A stretch of DNA of 64,000 nt. It comes from an uncultured Desulfovibrio sp. (GTDB taxonomy: Bacteria > Desulfobacterota > Desulfovibrionia > Desulfovibrionales > Desulfovibrionaceae). Below are positions 8,422 to 16,632 of this stretch, in pieces. The stretch is from the NCBI GenBank assembly GCA_934546745.1, contig CAKTDV010000001.1:62001-126000 (forward strand), read 5' to 3'. Under the pieces are notes generated by a model. It did no database searches. It was not told the DNA's origin and was given only the letters and a program-made list of their open reading frames with translations. Each line of letters starts with the position of its first letter. Position 1 is the first letter of the stretch. The position numbers and the translations under genes were made by a program.

Positions 8422-9564
8422 TCACACGCCTTTTTTCTTCAACTTTTCAATCAGGGTAGTGCGTTTGATACCCAGAAGTTCCGCCGCCTGATTCTTGACG
8501 CCGTCCGCCCGTTGCAAGGCTTCGTTAATCAGGCGCACTTCCACGGCGTCCAGAAAGTCCTTCAAATTGCCACCATGTTCGCGCATCGTCTGGAGCGTAG
8601 GCCAGAGGAAGCCACCCTCTCCCGGTTCAGGATCGGCCGCATCACCGGGCAGGCGCGGCTGCGGCGCCACGTGATCCTCCACAGCTTCGGCGTCAGGCTC
8701 CGGCGTCACGGCGGCCAACGCCTGGCGCTCACAGACTTCCGGCGCCAGTTCCTGTTCCGGCATGGAGGATTCCGGCAGCAGACTGATATCGCCCACCTGT
8801 GCCAGTACTTTGCCTGGCAGATCATCCACACGCACGACATCGCCGTCCACAAGGATGCTGAGCCGCTCCATGAGGTTTTCCAGCTCGCGCACGTTGCCGG
8901 GCCACTGATAGGCCATGAAAACGCTGCGCACCTGCGGATCCAGCGTCAAGGGCGGACGTTCTTTTCTGAGACAGAAACGATCAAGAAAAAAACGCGACAG
9001 CAGCAGCACATCGCCCCCCCGTTCCCGCAGGGGAGGCAGATGCAACGGAATCACATTCAGGCGATAGAACAGATCCTCACGAAAACGTCCAGCGGCCACC
9101 TCCGCCTCAAGATCCCGGTTGGTCGCCGCCACAATGCGCACGTCCACTTCCTTGCAGGCGTTGCCGCCCACGCGCTCGAATTCCCGTTCCTGCAACACCC
9201 GCAGAATCTTGACCTGCAAACTCAAATCCATCTCCCCGATTTCATCCAGGAAAATGGTTCCTCCGTCCGCCAGCTCAAAACGCCCCGCCCGGGAACGGAG
9301 CGCATTGGTGAAGGCCCCCTTTTCATGTCCGAAAAGCTCGCTTTCCAGCAATTCCTTGGGGATGGCGCCGCAGTTGATGGGCACAAAAGGCTTGTCCGCA
9401 CGACGGCTGTTGTCATGCAAGGCCCGTACCAGCAATTCCTTGCCCGTGCCGGATTCCCCCGTGACGAGCACCGTACTGTCGGTAGGCGCCACTTTGGCCA
9501 GCATTTTGAAAACATCGGCCAGCGTCGTACTCTGTCCGATAATGCCGCTCGTATTGAGCTTCAT
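8422..9564 (-). CDS. sigma-54-dependent transcriptional activator without receiver domain
   Basis: A 380-residue AAA+ enhancer-binding protein. The central domain has Walker A GESGTGKE (36-43), Walker B GTIFLDEIGEM, and the sensor and arginine-finger regions RIVAATNRDLE and FREDLFYRLNV. The C-terminus ends in a Fis-type helix-turn-helix, NQAAELLGIKRTTLIEKLKK, like FleQ/FlrA regulators. There is no N-terminal receiver or PAS domain: the AAA+ domain starts within ten residues of the N-terminus. The L1 loop that contacts sigma-54 reads GAFTNA (83-88) where nearly all active family members have GAFTGA. The gene is followed after 28 bases by the TPR gene, so both are likely one operon. The regulon is unknown. 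Confidence 0.92.
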   Translation of the reverse strand: MKLNTSGIIGQSTTLADVFKMLAKVAPTDSTVLVTGESGTGKELLVRALHDNSRRADKPFVPINCGAIPKELLESELFGHEKGAFTNALRSRAGRFELADGGTIFLDEIGEMDLSLQVKILRVLQEREFERVGGNACKEVDVRIVAATNRDLEAEVAAGRFREDLFYRLNVIPLHLPPLRERGGDVLLLSRFFLDRFCLRKERPPLTLDPQVRSVFMAYQWPGNVRELENLMERLSILVDGDVVRVDDLPGKVLAQVGDISLLPESSMPEQELAPEVCERQALAAVTPEPDAEAVEDHVAPQPRLPGDAADPEPGEGGFLWPTLQTMREHGGNLKDFLDAVEVRLINEALQRADGVKNQAAELLGIKRTTLIEKLKKKGV

Positions 9565-9718
9565 GATGCAATACCCTAGTTAACGTTGCGATGCGTCAAA
9601 AATCTGAATACACTGGAGCGTAGCAGATTTCCAGTAAAAAAGCGCAGGAGCCCCCTGTGCGGCTGTACGGCGCCTCCGGCCAGGTTGCGGCAGCCTCTTG
9701 AACGCATGGGAGTTTCGC

Positions 9719-12253
9719 ATGACCCGCACCGCCCCCCTGTTCCCGGCAGCGCCCATTGACGCTCTCCGCCCCTCTCTGCTCCAGACGCTTGCCAGCGGCG
9801 GCAACGCCGTCGTCTGCGCGCCGCCGGGTTCGGGCAAAAGCAGCCGCATCCCCCTCTGGCTGCTGCATGCCGGCTGGCGCAACGACAACAGAATCCTCCT
9901 TCTGGAACCCCGCCGTGTTGCCGCGCGCGCCCTTGCCCGCTATCTTGCGCGCCTGATCGGTCAAAATGTTGGCGAACTGGTGGGCTACCGCATGCGTCAG
10001 GAAAGTGCCGTCAGCGCCGCCACCCGTCTGGAAGTGATTACGGAAGGCGTTCTCCTGCATATGCTGCAACAGGATCCCGCCCTGTCCGGCATAGCCTGCA
10101 TCCTTTTCGACGAATTTCACGAACGTTCCCTGCAAGCGGATCTCGGTCTGGCTCTCAGTCTTGAAAGCCGTTCCCTGCTGCGCCCGGATCTGCGCCTTGC
10201 GGTCATGTCCGCCACGCTTGATGCGGAGGGCGCGGCCGCACTGCTGGAAGGCTGCCCGGTGCTGCGCTGCGACGGGCGCCCCTTCCCTGTGGCGCTGCGC
10301 TACCTGCCCCCGCCGCCGGAATATGCCGGTCACGCGGCTCTACCGCCTCATACAGCCGCCGCCGTCCGGCACACGCTGCGAAGCGAGGAGGGAAGCGTCC
10401 TGGTCTTTCTGCCCGGCGTCGCGGAGATAGCCCGCGTCGCCGAAGAGCTTGAGGACGGCTTACCGCGGGACACCGCGATCCATCCTCTCCACGGCCGCCT
10501 GTCGTCCGCCGAACAGGACGCGGCCATCGCTCCCGCGCCCGAAGGGCGGCGCAAGGTGGTGCTGGCGACATCCATTGCCGAAACCTCCCTGACCATCGAA
10601 GGCATACGCATCGTCGTCGACACGGGACTCTGCCGCCGTCCACACTGGGACACAGCCAGGGACATGACGCGCCTTGTCACAGAGCGCGTTTCACTGGCCG
10701 CCGCCGATCAGCGGGCGGGGCGCGCGGGACGCACGCAACCGGGTCTCTGCCTGCGTCTCTGGTCCAGAGAGGAAACCGCCATGCTCCGCCCCGCCGCCCG
10801 CCCGGAAATCCTGGAAAGCGATCTTGCTCCGCTGGTATTGCAGACAGCCCGCTGGGGCACGCCTCCCGAACAACTTCACTGGATGACTGCGCCGCCGGCG
10901 GCCGGATTGCAGTCCGCCCGCCGCCGCCTCGTCGCGCTGGAGGCGCTTACCGACGGCCCAGGCGATCGGTTGACGCCGCTGGGAGAGCGTATGGCCGCCC
11001 TTCCCCTGCACCCCCGCACGGCGCGTATGCTGCTTACCGTTCCCCCCGCCCTGCACGGCACGGCATGTCTGCTGGCGGCGCTGCTGGAGGAAGACCGTGG
11101 CGGCGCGCAAAGCGATCTCCGCCGCGTTCTTGATCAGAAACGGCACGCGCGCGCCTCCCGTGTCCAGATGCTGGCGGCGCGTCTGGCCCGTCTCTGCCCT
11201 CCACAGGCTTCCTCCTGTCAGGAGACACCGCCGCAAGACGCCGCCGGCCGACTGGTGGCCGCCGCGTGGCCTGAGCGCGTCGCCCTGCGTACCGGTGAAC
11301 AGAATCAGGAAGCCGTCTATCTCATGCGCAGCGGACAGGCGGCAACGCTGCCCCTCGGCGATGCCCTGGCACGCGAACCCTGTCTGGCCATTGCCGATCT
11401 CGGCGGCAACGCTGCCCGTAGCCGCGCCCGCATCCGGCGCGCCGCCCCTCTCTCGCGCGAATCCCTGGAACACCTCTTTGCCGCGCGCATCCGCACACAG
11501 GATCACGTCCGGGTCTCCGAGGATGGGCAGATCCTGGCCCGGCGGCGGCGTATGCTGGACGATCTTCCGCTGGAAGAGACCCCCCTGCCAAGGCCGGACG
11601 GAACGGACGCCGCCCTTGCGCTCTGCGACTATCTTCGCCATCGCGGCATCGCACAACTCCCGTGGACGGAAGCTCTCCGGCAATGGCAACAACGGGTTCT
11701 GCTGGCCCGGCAGCTCGACGGCGACCTCTGGCCGGACGTCTCCGATGCGGCCCTGCTTGCCGATCTTGAGAACTGGCTTGCCCCCAGCCTTGAGGAACTG
11801 AACGATATTCGCCACCTCCCCACCGCCGTACTGACACACGCCCTGCATGCGCTTCTACCGCCCCCCCTGCCCCGCCGTCTGGAGGCATTGCTGCCTTCTT
11901 CCTGGACAGCTCCGTCAGGCAGAAAACACCCCATTGTCTACGACGCGGAAGGCGGGCCCTATGTCGCCGTCAAGCTCCAGGAATGTTTCGGCTGCCGCAT
12001 CACGCCCAGCCTTGCCGGCGGACGTTGCCCGCTGACGCTGCACCTGCTCTCTCCAGCAGGGCGTCCTCTGCAAATCACCCGCGATATGAGCAATTTCTGG
12101 ACAACCGCCTACCCGCGGATACGCGCTGAGATGCGCGGCAGATACCCCCGGCATCCCTGGCCTGAGGATCCGGCGGCATGCCCGCCAACAACCAAAACAA
12201 CCAAGGCGCTGGAACGCGGCAAAAAAGAGGAAGATCGTCAAAAACCACGCTGA
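9719..12253 (+). CDS. hrpB: ATP-dependent helicase HrpB
   Basis: An 844-residue DExH-box helicase of the HrpB family. Motifs run in order: APPGSGKSSRIP (motif I), LLLEPRRVAARA (Ia), LFDEFHERS (DEFH box), VMSATLDAE (III), VLATSIAETSLTI (V) and QRAGRAGRTQPG (VI). The C-terminal third carries the HrpB-specific extension with WLAPSL and YPRIRAEMRGRYPRHPWPEDP at the end. HrpB is a cytoplasmic protein of poorly defined function in nucleic-acid remodelling. I start at ATG 9719 behind GGGAG rather than at the ATG at 9698. The gene diverges from the sigma-54 regulator and converges on the flavoprotein gene 32 bases downstream. Confidence 0.93.
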   Translation: MTRTAPLFPAAPIDALRPSLLQTLASGGNAVVCAPPGSGKSSRIPLWLLHAGWRNDNRILLLEPRRVAARALARYLARLIGQNVGELVGYRMRQESAVSAATRLEVITEGVLLHMLQQDPALSGIACILFDEFHERSLQADLGLALSLESRSLLRPDLRLAVMSATLDAEGAAALLEGCPVLRCDGRPFPVALRYLPPPPEYAGHAALPPHTAAAVRHTLRSEEGSVLVFLPGVAEIARVAEELEDGLPRDTAIHPLHGRLSSAEQDAAIAPAPEGRRKVVLATSIAETSLTIEGIRIVVDTGLCRRPHWDTARDMTRLVTERVSLAAADQRAGRAGRTQPGLCLRLWSREETAMLRPAARPEILESDLAPLVLQTARWGTPPEQLHWMTAPPAAGLQSARRRLVALEALTDGPGDRLTPLGERMAALPLHPRTARMLLTVPPALHGTACLLAALLEEDRGGAQSDLRRVLDQKRHARASRVQMLAARLARLCPPQASSCQETPPQDAAGRLVAAAWPERVALRTGEQNQEAVYLMRSGQAATLPLGDALAREPCLAIADLGGNAARSRARIRRAAPLSRESLEHLFAARIRTQDHVRVSEDGQILARRRRMLDDLPLEETPLPRPDGTDAALALCDYLRHRGIAQLPWTEALRQWQQRVLLARQLDGDLWPDVSDAALLADLENWLAPSLEELNDIRHLPTAVLTHALHALLPPPLPRRLEALLPSSWTAPSGRKHPIVYDAEGGPYVAVKLQECFGCRITPSLAGGRCPLTLHLLSPAGRPLQITRDMSNFWTTAYPRIRAEMRGRYPRHPWPEDPAACPPTTKTTKALERGKKEEDRQKPR

Positions 12254-12285
12254 CAGGCAAAAAACACATGTAAACGCGTGGGCAT

Positions 12286-13587
12286 TCAGGCTGTCAGCAC
12301 ACGCGCCATATGGCGGGCGGCGGCAAGGGCGCTGGCCCAGGCCCAGTGAAGATTGTAACCGCCAAGCAGGCCTGTCACGTCCAGCGCTTCGCCCATAAAC
12401 CAGAGACGGGGAACAAGCGCGCTCTCCATGGTTTTTGGATTGATATGAGCCAAACCGACGCCGCCCGCGGCGGCTTCGGCCCGGGGAAAACCGGCAAGGG
12501 CGGCCGGTATGACAGTCCGCCGCTGTATGGCGGCGGCAATCCGCCGCCGGTGGGTACGTGACAGTTCCGCGCAGTTGCGGCGGCAGAGGTCGCGCGGCGT
12601 CAGGGCTTGGGCAAGACGCTGCGGCATAAGGCGGCGAACAACGGTAAGCGCCTGCGTCCTGGCGTTTTCCGGCGCATCAAGCAGCGCTTCCACATCGATC
12701 TCCGGGGTAAAATCCAAACGAAGGATCTCCCCTTCCTCCCAGAAAAGCGAAGCCTTGAGCACGGCGGGACCGCTTATGCCGTCGTGGGTAAAGAGCAGAC
12801 TGTCCGTCCAGCCATCATGGGTAAGCGCGCTTTGCGGCAAATCGATGCGCACCGGCAGGCTGATGCCCGCCAGCGCCTTGCAGGCGGCTTCGGCGGACGG
12901 CCAGTCCACGGGCATACGCAGCGGCGTCAACGCCGGGCGCGGCGGTATGACCTCATGCCCGAACGAACGGGCCAGCCGCAGGGCCGTGTCGGTAGCGCCC
13001 GCCTGAGGCCAGGCGGGACCGCCCAGGGCAACGGCAAGACCGCGCGCCTTCCAGAGGCCATCCCCGGCGGCAACGCAAAAATCCTCCCCATCACGCCAGG
13101 CGTGTGAAACGGGCGCAAGGCAGACAAGACGGCAACCTGCGGCGCGGCAATCCTCCAGCAGGGCGTCGCGCAGGCGGCGGGCGGCCACGGTAAGGAACAG
13201 CTGTCCGTGTTCCCGCTCCTCATAGGGCAGCCCCCATTCCCCGGCCACAAGATCGATCATCTGGCGCGGCGTAAAGCCCTTGAGCGCAGGCAGGCAAAAA
13301 CGGGATCGCGAACAGCGGTAGTGGCGCTGCCCGACATCGAGATTGGTAAAATTCGCCCGCCCGCCGCCGCTCAGGCACAGCTTGAGGCCCGCCCGATCGC
13401 CGCCCTCAAGCAAAAGGATGCGCAGGCCGCGACGCGCGGCCTCACGGGCACAGAAAAGACCGGATGCCCCCGCGCCAAGAATAATGACGTCAAAAGAGGT
13501 GCCGCCGCTGTATCGCAACGGGGCATGCGCATTGTCAACTCCGACAGGCGCGTCTATAGTAAAGTTCTCCACAGGAAGTCCGTTCAT
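12286..13587 (-). CDS. HI0933-family NAD(P)/FAD-dependent oxidoreductase
   Basis: A 433-residue flavoprotein of the HI0933/YhiN/BaiN type. The FAD dinucleotide-binding motif is VIILGAGASGLFCAREAARRG (about residues 33-53), followed by the family signature KLCLSGGGRANFTN, an internal LFTHDGISGPAVL segment, and the C-terminal FMGEALDVTGLLGGYNLHWAWASA that closes the FAD site. Members are cytoplasmic and their substrates are mostly unknown. The ATG at 13587 has no clear ribosome-binding site and leaves an unusual 32-residue extension and a gap of only 29 bases to the divergent hydrolase gene, so the true start may be a non-ATG codon further in. Confidence 0.88.
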   Translation of the reverse strand: MNGLPVENFTIDAPVGVDNAHAPLRYSGGTSFDVIILGAGASGLFCAREAARRGLRILLLEGGDRAGLKLCLSGGGRANFTNLDVGQRHYRCSRSRFCLPALKGFTPRQMIDLVAGEWGLPYEEREHGQLFLTVAARRLRDALLEDCRAAGCRLVCLAPVSHAWRDGEDFCVAAGDGLWKARGLAVALGGPAWPQAGATDTALRLARSFGHEVIPPRPALTPLRMPVDWPSAEAACKALAGISLPVRIDLPQSALTHDGWTDSLLFTHDGISGPAVLKASLFWEEGEILRLDFTPEIDVEALLDAPENARTQALTVVRRLMPQRLAQALTPRDLCRRNCAELSRTHRRRIAAAIQRRTVIPAALAGFPRAEAAAGGVGLAHINPKTMESALVPRLWFMGEALDVTGLLGGYNLHWAWASALAAARHMARVLTA

Positions 13588-13616
13588 GCCGGGTTCGTAG
13601 CATACGAGGTACAGTC

Positions 13617-14615
13617 ATGCCAATAATCCCCAGCCGCTATGTCTGCCCGCGATGGTGCCGCCAACCGCACATCAATACCATCTGGCCGTCGCTGTTTCGC
13701 CGCGTGGCTTTTCCCCATACCGGAACGCCGCCCCTGTCGCGGCGCGAACGCTTGCCCACCGGCGACGGAGATTTTCTGGATGTGGATATACACAGGCATC
13801 CGTCGCCGCCACAGGGCGTCGCCGTCATCTCGCACGGACTGGAAGGCAACAGCCGCCGGCACTATGTACGCGGCATGGCCGCCGTCCTCTTTGATCTGGG
13901 TTTCGACGTTCTTGCCTGGAATATGCGAGGGTGCTCCGGGGAACCCAATGCCACGGATCGTCTCTACCACATGGGAGAAACCAGCGATCTCGCCACCGTT
14001 GTCCGCCGGGCGGAGGCGTGGGACAGGCCCATTGTTCTGGCGGGTTTCAGCATGGGGGGCAATCAAATACTGAAATGGCTGGGGACGGGAACGGCATCGC
14101 CGCAGGTATGCCGCGCCATAGCCGTTTCCGTGCCGTGCGATCTGGAAAGCGCGGCGGAAGTCATGGACGGCCCGTCCTGCCGCCTCTATATGCGCTACTT
14201 CATGAAAACCATGATCCCAAAAGTCCGTGAAAAGGCGGGGCGCTTTCCTTCCTATCCTTCCATCAAAGGCGTTGAGAGCTTTCGTACCTTCGCCCAGTTC
14301 GACGGCCGGTTTACCGCCCCCCTCTACGGGTATGCCAGCGCGCGGGAATACTGGCGCGACAACAGCGCCCTGCAATACCTGCCGGGCATTGCCGTACCCA
14401 CCTATCTGCTCATTTCCGCCGACGATCCCTTCTGCTCACCGCGCTGCTACCCGCGCATGGAGGCGGAACACAACGCCATGCTGCATCTGGAAATAACGCC
14501 CCACGGCGGCCATGTGGGCTTTGTGCAAGGCGGCATACGCTATTACAGCGAACGGCGCGCGGCGGACTTTCTGCGCTCCCTGGGACTGTCCCAACACCCC
14601 TGTGCCCGCTTTTGA
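13617..14615 (+). CDS. YheT-family alpha/beta hydrolase
   Basis: A 332-residue alpha/beta hydrolase of the YheT (UPF0017) type. The oxyanion region is VISHGLEGNSRRHY, the nucleophile elbow is GFSMGGN, the acid lies in ISADDPF and the catalytic histidine in HGGHVGF, all in the expected order. RGCSGEPN near residue 105 is another family hallmark. Family members act as carboxylesterases on unknown lipids. The ATG at 13617 follows GAGG at suitable spacing. The stop codon is embedded in an AT-rich hairpin at 14609-14634, and the gene converges with the small double-CxxC gene. Confidence 0.88.
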   Translation: MPIIPSRYVCPRWCRQPHINTIWPSLFRRVAFPHTGTPPLSRRERLPTGDGDFLDVDIHRHPSPPQGVAVISHGLEGNSRRHYVRGMAAVLFDLGFDVLAWNMRGCSGEPNATDRLYHMGETSDLATVVRRAEAWDRPIVLAGFSMGGNQILKWLGTGTASPQVCRAIAVSVPCDLESAAEVMDGPSCRLYMRYFMKTMIPKVREKAGRFPSYPSIKGVESFRTFAQFDGRFTAPLYGYASAREYWRDNSALQYLPGIAVPTYLLISADDPFCSPRCYPRMEAEHNAMLHLEITPHGGHVGFVQGGIRYYSERRAADFLRSLGLSQHPCARF

Positions 14616-14634
14616 AATTAAGAAATTTCAAAAG
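14609..14634. terminator. AT-rich hairpin between convergent genes
   Basis: Two perfect 11-base arms (14609-14619 and 14624-14634) flank the loop AAGA. The left arm includes the stop of the hydrolase gene. There is no clear T-run on either side, so a terminator role is uncertain. Part of the sequence recurs near 32941-32993. Confidence 0.4.
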
Positions 14635-14660
14635 AACATGCCGTTGGACAGCTGACAAAC

Positions 14661-14861
14661 CTAGACGCGATCGACATACAGGTTTTCAAGAAAGCGCTCC
14701 ATAGCGTCATCCGCCCTGGAGATGAACTGCCGCAAAGGAAAGCGCCGCCCGCACTCCGGGCAGACCATGGAAGCTTCATGGCAGGTACGGGTAATCTGGA
14801 GCTTGCCGGAACAACGGGGGCAGTCCAGGGTAGTCTGCGCCTGACGCGGGGCAAAAAGCAT
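14661..14861 (-). CDS. small double-CxxC zinc-ribbon-like protein
   Basis: A 66-residue protein starting at ATG 14861, with GAGGAGA eight bases upstream (an in-frame start at 14918 lies in the ftsZ terminator and is unlikely). Two CxxC knuckles, CPRC and CPEC, are separated by a short beta-like stretch, and the C-terminus is helical (DDAMERFLENLYVDRV). This fits a four-cysteine zinc ribbon and resembles the family named dual CXXC motif small (seleno)protein in Desulfovibrio relatives; all four positions here are ordinary Cys codons. It follows ftsZ on the same strand after the ftsZ terminator. Role unknown. Confidence 0.75.
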   Translation of the reverse strand: MLFAPRQAQTTLDCPRCSGKLQITRTCHEASMVCPECGRRFPLRQFISRADDAMERFLENLYVDRV

Positions 14862-14886
14862 GATGCCTGTCTCCTCGAAAAAAGGG

Positions 14887-14934
14887 AAAAAAACACCCCG
14901 CACGGGAGGTCTCCCCATGAGACCTCCCGGCGGG
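14887..14934 (-). terminator. ftsZ transcription terminator
   Basis: A perfect 10-bp stem (14904-14913 with 14919-14928) with a five-base loop is extended by a further 4 bp (14896-14899 with 14931-14934). On the minus strand it is followed by a seven-base T-run (14887-14893). It lies about 80 bases after the ftsZ stop and marks the end of the dcw transcript. Confidence 0.85.
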
Positions 14935-15014
14935 CATTTCAGGGCCGAAGAGGAGAAGCCCTGAAAAATGTAAATCGGTATGGCGGGCGATCGGCGCGCC
15001 TTGCGGCGGTGGAG

Positions 15015-16280
15015 CTAGTCGGCCTGCGTCCGCAGAAACGTAGGAATTTCCAGATTATCCTCGTCAAAAACGAATTGCTCGTGGCCGGGACGGTGCGGTA
15101 CGCGCTCCGCCGTGGGCAGGTCGAAATCACCGCGCCGTTTGGTACGCGGTTCAAAAGCCAGCCCCCTGGTGTCGGCGACGCGCTGTTCGTCGCGAGGTTC
15201 CGCTGGGCGGGGAATCGCCAGACGGCGGGCGCTGCTCTGGAGGCTTTCCTTGTTGCTGAACGGGGTCACCGTCGCATTGCCGGGCAAATCAAGGGGCTGC
15301 GCCGCCAGCACTGGCTCGATACCTGTGGCGATAACGGTGATGCGCAGCTCTTCACCCATGTTTTCATCAAAGACGACACCAAAGATGATATTGCAATCCT
15401 CAGGCGCGGCGGCGTGGATGATTTCGCCGATTTCCGCGATTTCGTCCGCGGCAATGTCCATGGTGGCGGTAATATTGTACAGTACAGCCTTGGCGCTTTC
15501 AAGCGAGACATCCTCAAGAAGCGGGCTTGAAATGGCCTGCTGGGCGGCGTCGCGGGCACGGTTCTCACCGGAAGCCACACCTGTGCCCATGAGGGCCAAA
15601 CCGGCTTCCGACATGGTGGTACGCACGTCGGCAAAGTCAAGGTTGATCAGACCATCGCACACGATGACATCGGAAATGCCTTTTACGGCATAATACAGCA
15701 CCTCGTTGGCCCGCTGCAGCATTTCGCGGAAGGGCGCCTTTTTACCTGAAAACGTCAACAGACGGTCGTTGGGAATGGTAATCAGACAGTCCACATGCTG
15801 TTTGAAATCCTCAATGCCTTCCTCAGCGGCGCGACTGCGTTTCGACCCCTCGAAACTGAAAGGTTTTGTCACCACGCCCACAGTCAAGGCGCCAAGCTCC
15901 TTGGCGGCCTGCGCCACAACAGGCGCCGCGCCGGTACCCGTACCCCCGCCCATACCGGCGGTCACGAACACCATGTCGGCATCGCCGATGGATTCCCGGA
16001 TGGCGTTGACACTTTCCAGGGCCGCCTCCCGGCCCACGACAGGATTTGCCCCCGCGCCAAGGCCCTTGGTCAGTTTTTCGCCAAGCTGCACCTTGAACGG
16101 CGCGCGGCTGCGGTTCAGGGCCTGCAGATCCGTATTGGCGCAGACAAACTGCACACCACGCAGCTCGGAATCGATCATGTGCTGCACGGCGTTGCCGCCG
16201 CCTCCCCCAACGCCAATGACCTTGATTTTGGCGTTGCTTGCCATGGAGGTGTCAATATCGTCAACGATGGACTGCGTCAT
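15015..16280 (-). CDS. ftsZ: cell division protein FtsZ
   Basis: The tubulin-like GTPase that forms the cytokinetic ring. The 421-residue protein has the N-terminal GVGGGGGNAVQHM loop, the tubulin signature GGGTGTGAAPV, the T7 synergy loop NLDFADVRT that activates the neighbouring subunit's GTPase, a variable charged linker (about 325-400) and the conserved C-terminal peptide LEIPTFLRTQAD that binds FtsA and other partners. The start at 16280 has GAGAGGAAACC upstream. It is the last essential gene of the dcw cluster, separated from ftsA by a 352-base spacer carrying its own candidate promoter, which would allow extra FtsZ synthesis. Confidence 0.98.
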   Translation of the reverse strand: MTQSIVDDIDTSMASNAKIKVIGVGGGGGNAVQHMIDSELRGVQFVCANTDLQALNRSRAPFKVQLGEKLTKGLGAGANPVVGREAALESVNAIRESIGDADMVFVTAGMGGGTGTGAAPVVAQAAKELGALTVGVVTKPFSFEGSKRSRAAEEGIEDFKQHVDCLITIPNDRLLTFSGKKAPFREMLQRANEVLYYAVKGISDVIVCDGLINLDFADVRTTMSEAGLALMGTGVASGENRARDAAQQAISSPLLEDVSLESAKAVLYNITATMDIAADEIAEIGEIIHAAAPEDCNIIFGVVFDENMGEELRITVIATGIEPVLAAQPLDLPGNATVTPFSNKESLQSSARRLAIPRPAEPRDEQRVADTRGLAFEPRTKRRGDFDLPTAERVPHRPGHEQFVFDEDNLEIPTFLRTQAD

Positions 16281-16632
16281 GGTTTCCTCTCTCTGTAAAA
16301 TACCCGTTTGCCCGCTAAAGAGAAGACCGCCCCAGCAATGCCCCTGCGACGATCCCGCGCTGTCGGAGCTTTTCTGTGGCCGCTGTGTAGAAAAACTCTA
16401 GCTTGTTTTTGGAAAGTACGCTTTTTTGCCGGGAACTGCAACCAGTTTCAGGCTCTCATTTCATTCACTGGATGCGGTGCCCTTGTCACGAAACGAATCT
16501 TAACAGTATATAATATCAATAGGTTAAAAAAATATACCGCTTGTGGCCCGCCCAGTCCATCCTCCGCTGATCGCGCCTGTGCCGCCTTCAGATCCACGGG
16601 CGCGTATCCCTGTCTTCTCTTTCAAAAAATAA
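16281..16632 (-). other. ftsA-ftsZ intergenic region (352 bases)
   Basis: No convincing gene is present on either strand. The half nearer ftsZ carries a candidate promoter (16413-16441). The stretch around 16495-16545 is strongly AT-rich and contains a second possible -10 (TATACT on the minus strand). Most other spacers inside the cluster are short or are overlaps, so this spacer is unusual and likely regulatory. Confidence 0.6.
16413..16441 (-). promoter_or_regulatory. candidate ftsZ promoter
   Basis: On the minus strand TTGCAG (16436-16441) and TACTTT (16413-16418) are spaced by exactly 17 bases. The predicted leader to the ftsZ ATG is about 125 bases. Pattern match only. Confidence 0.45.
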
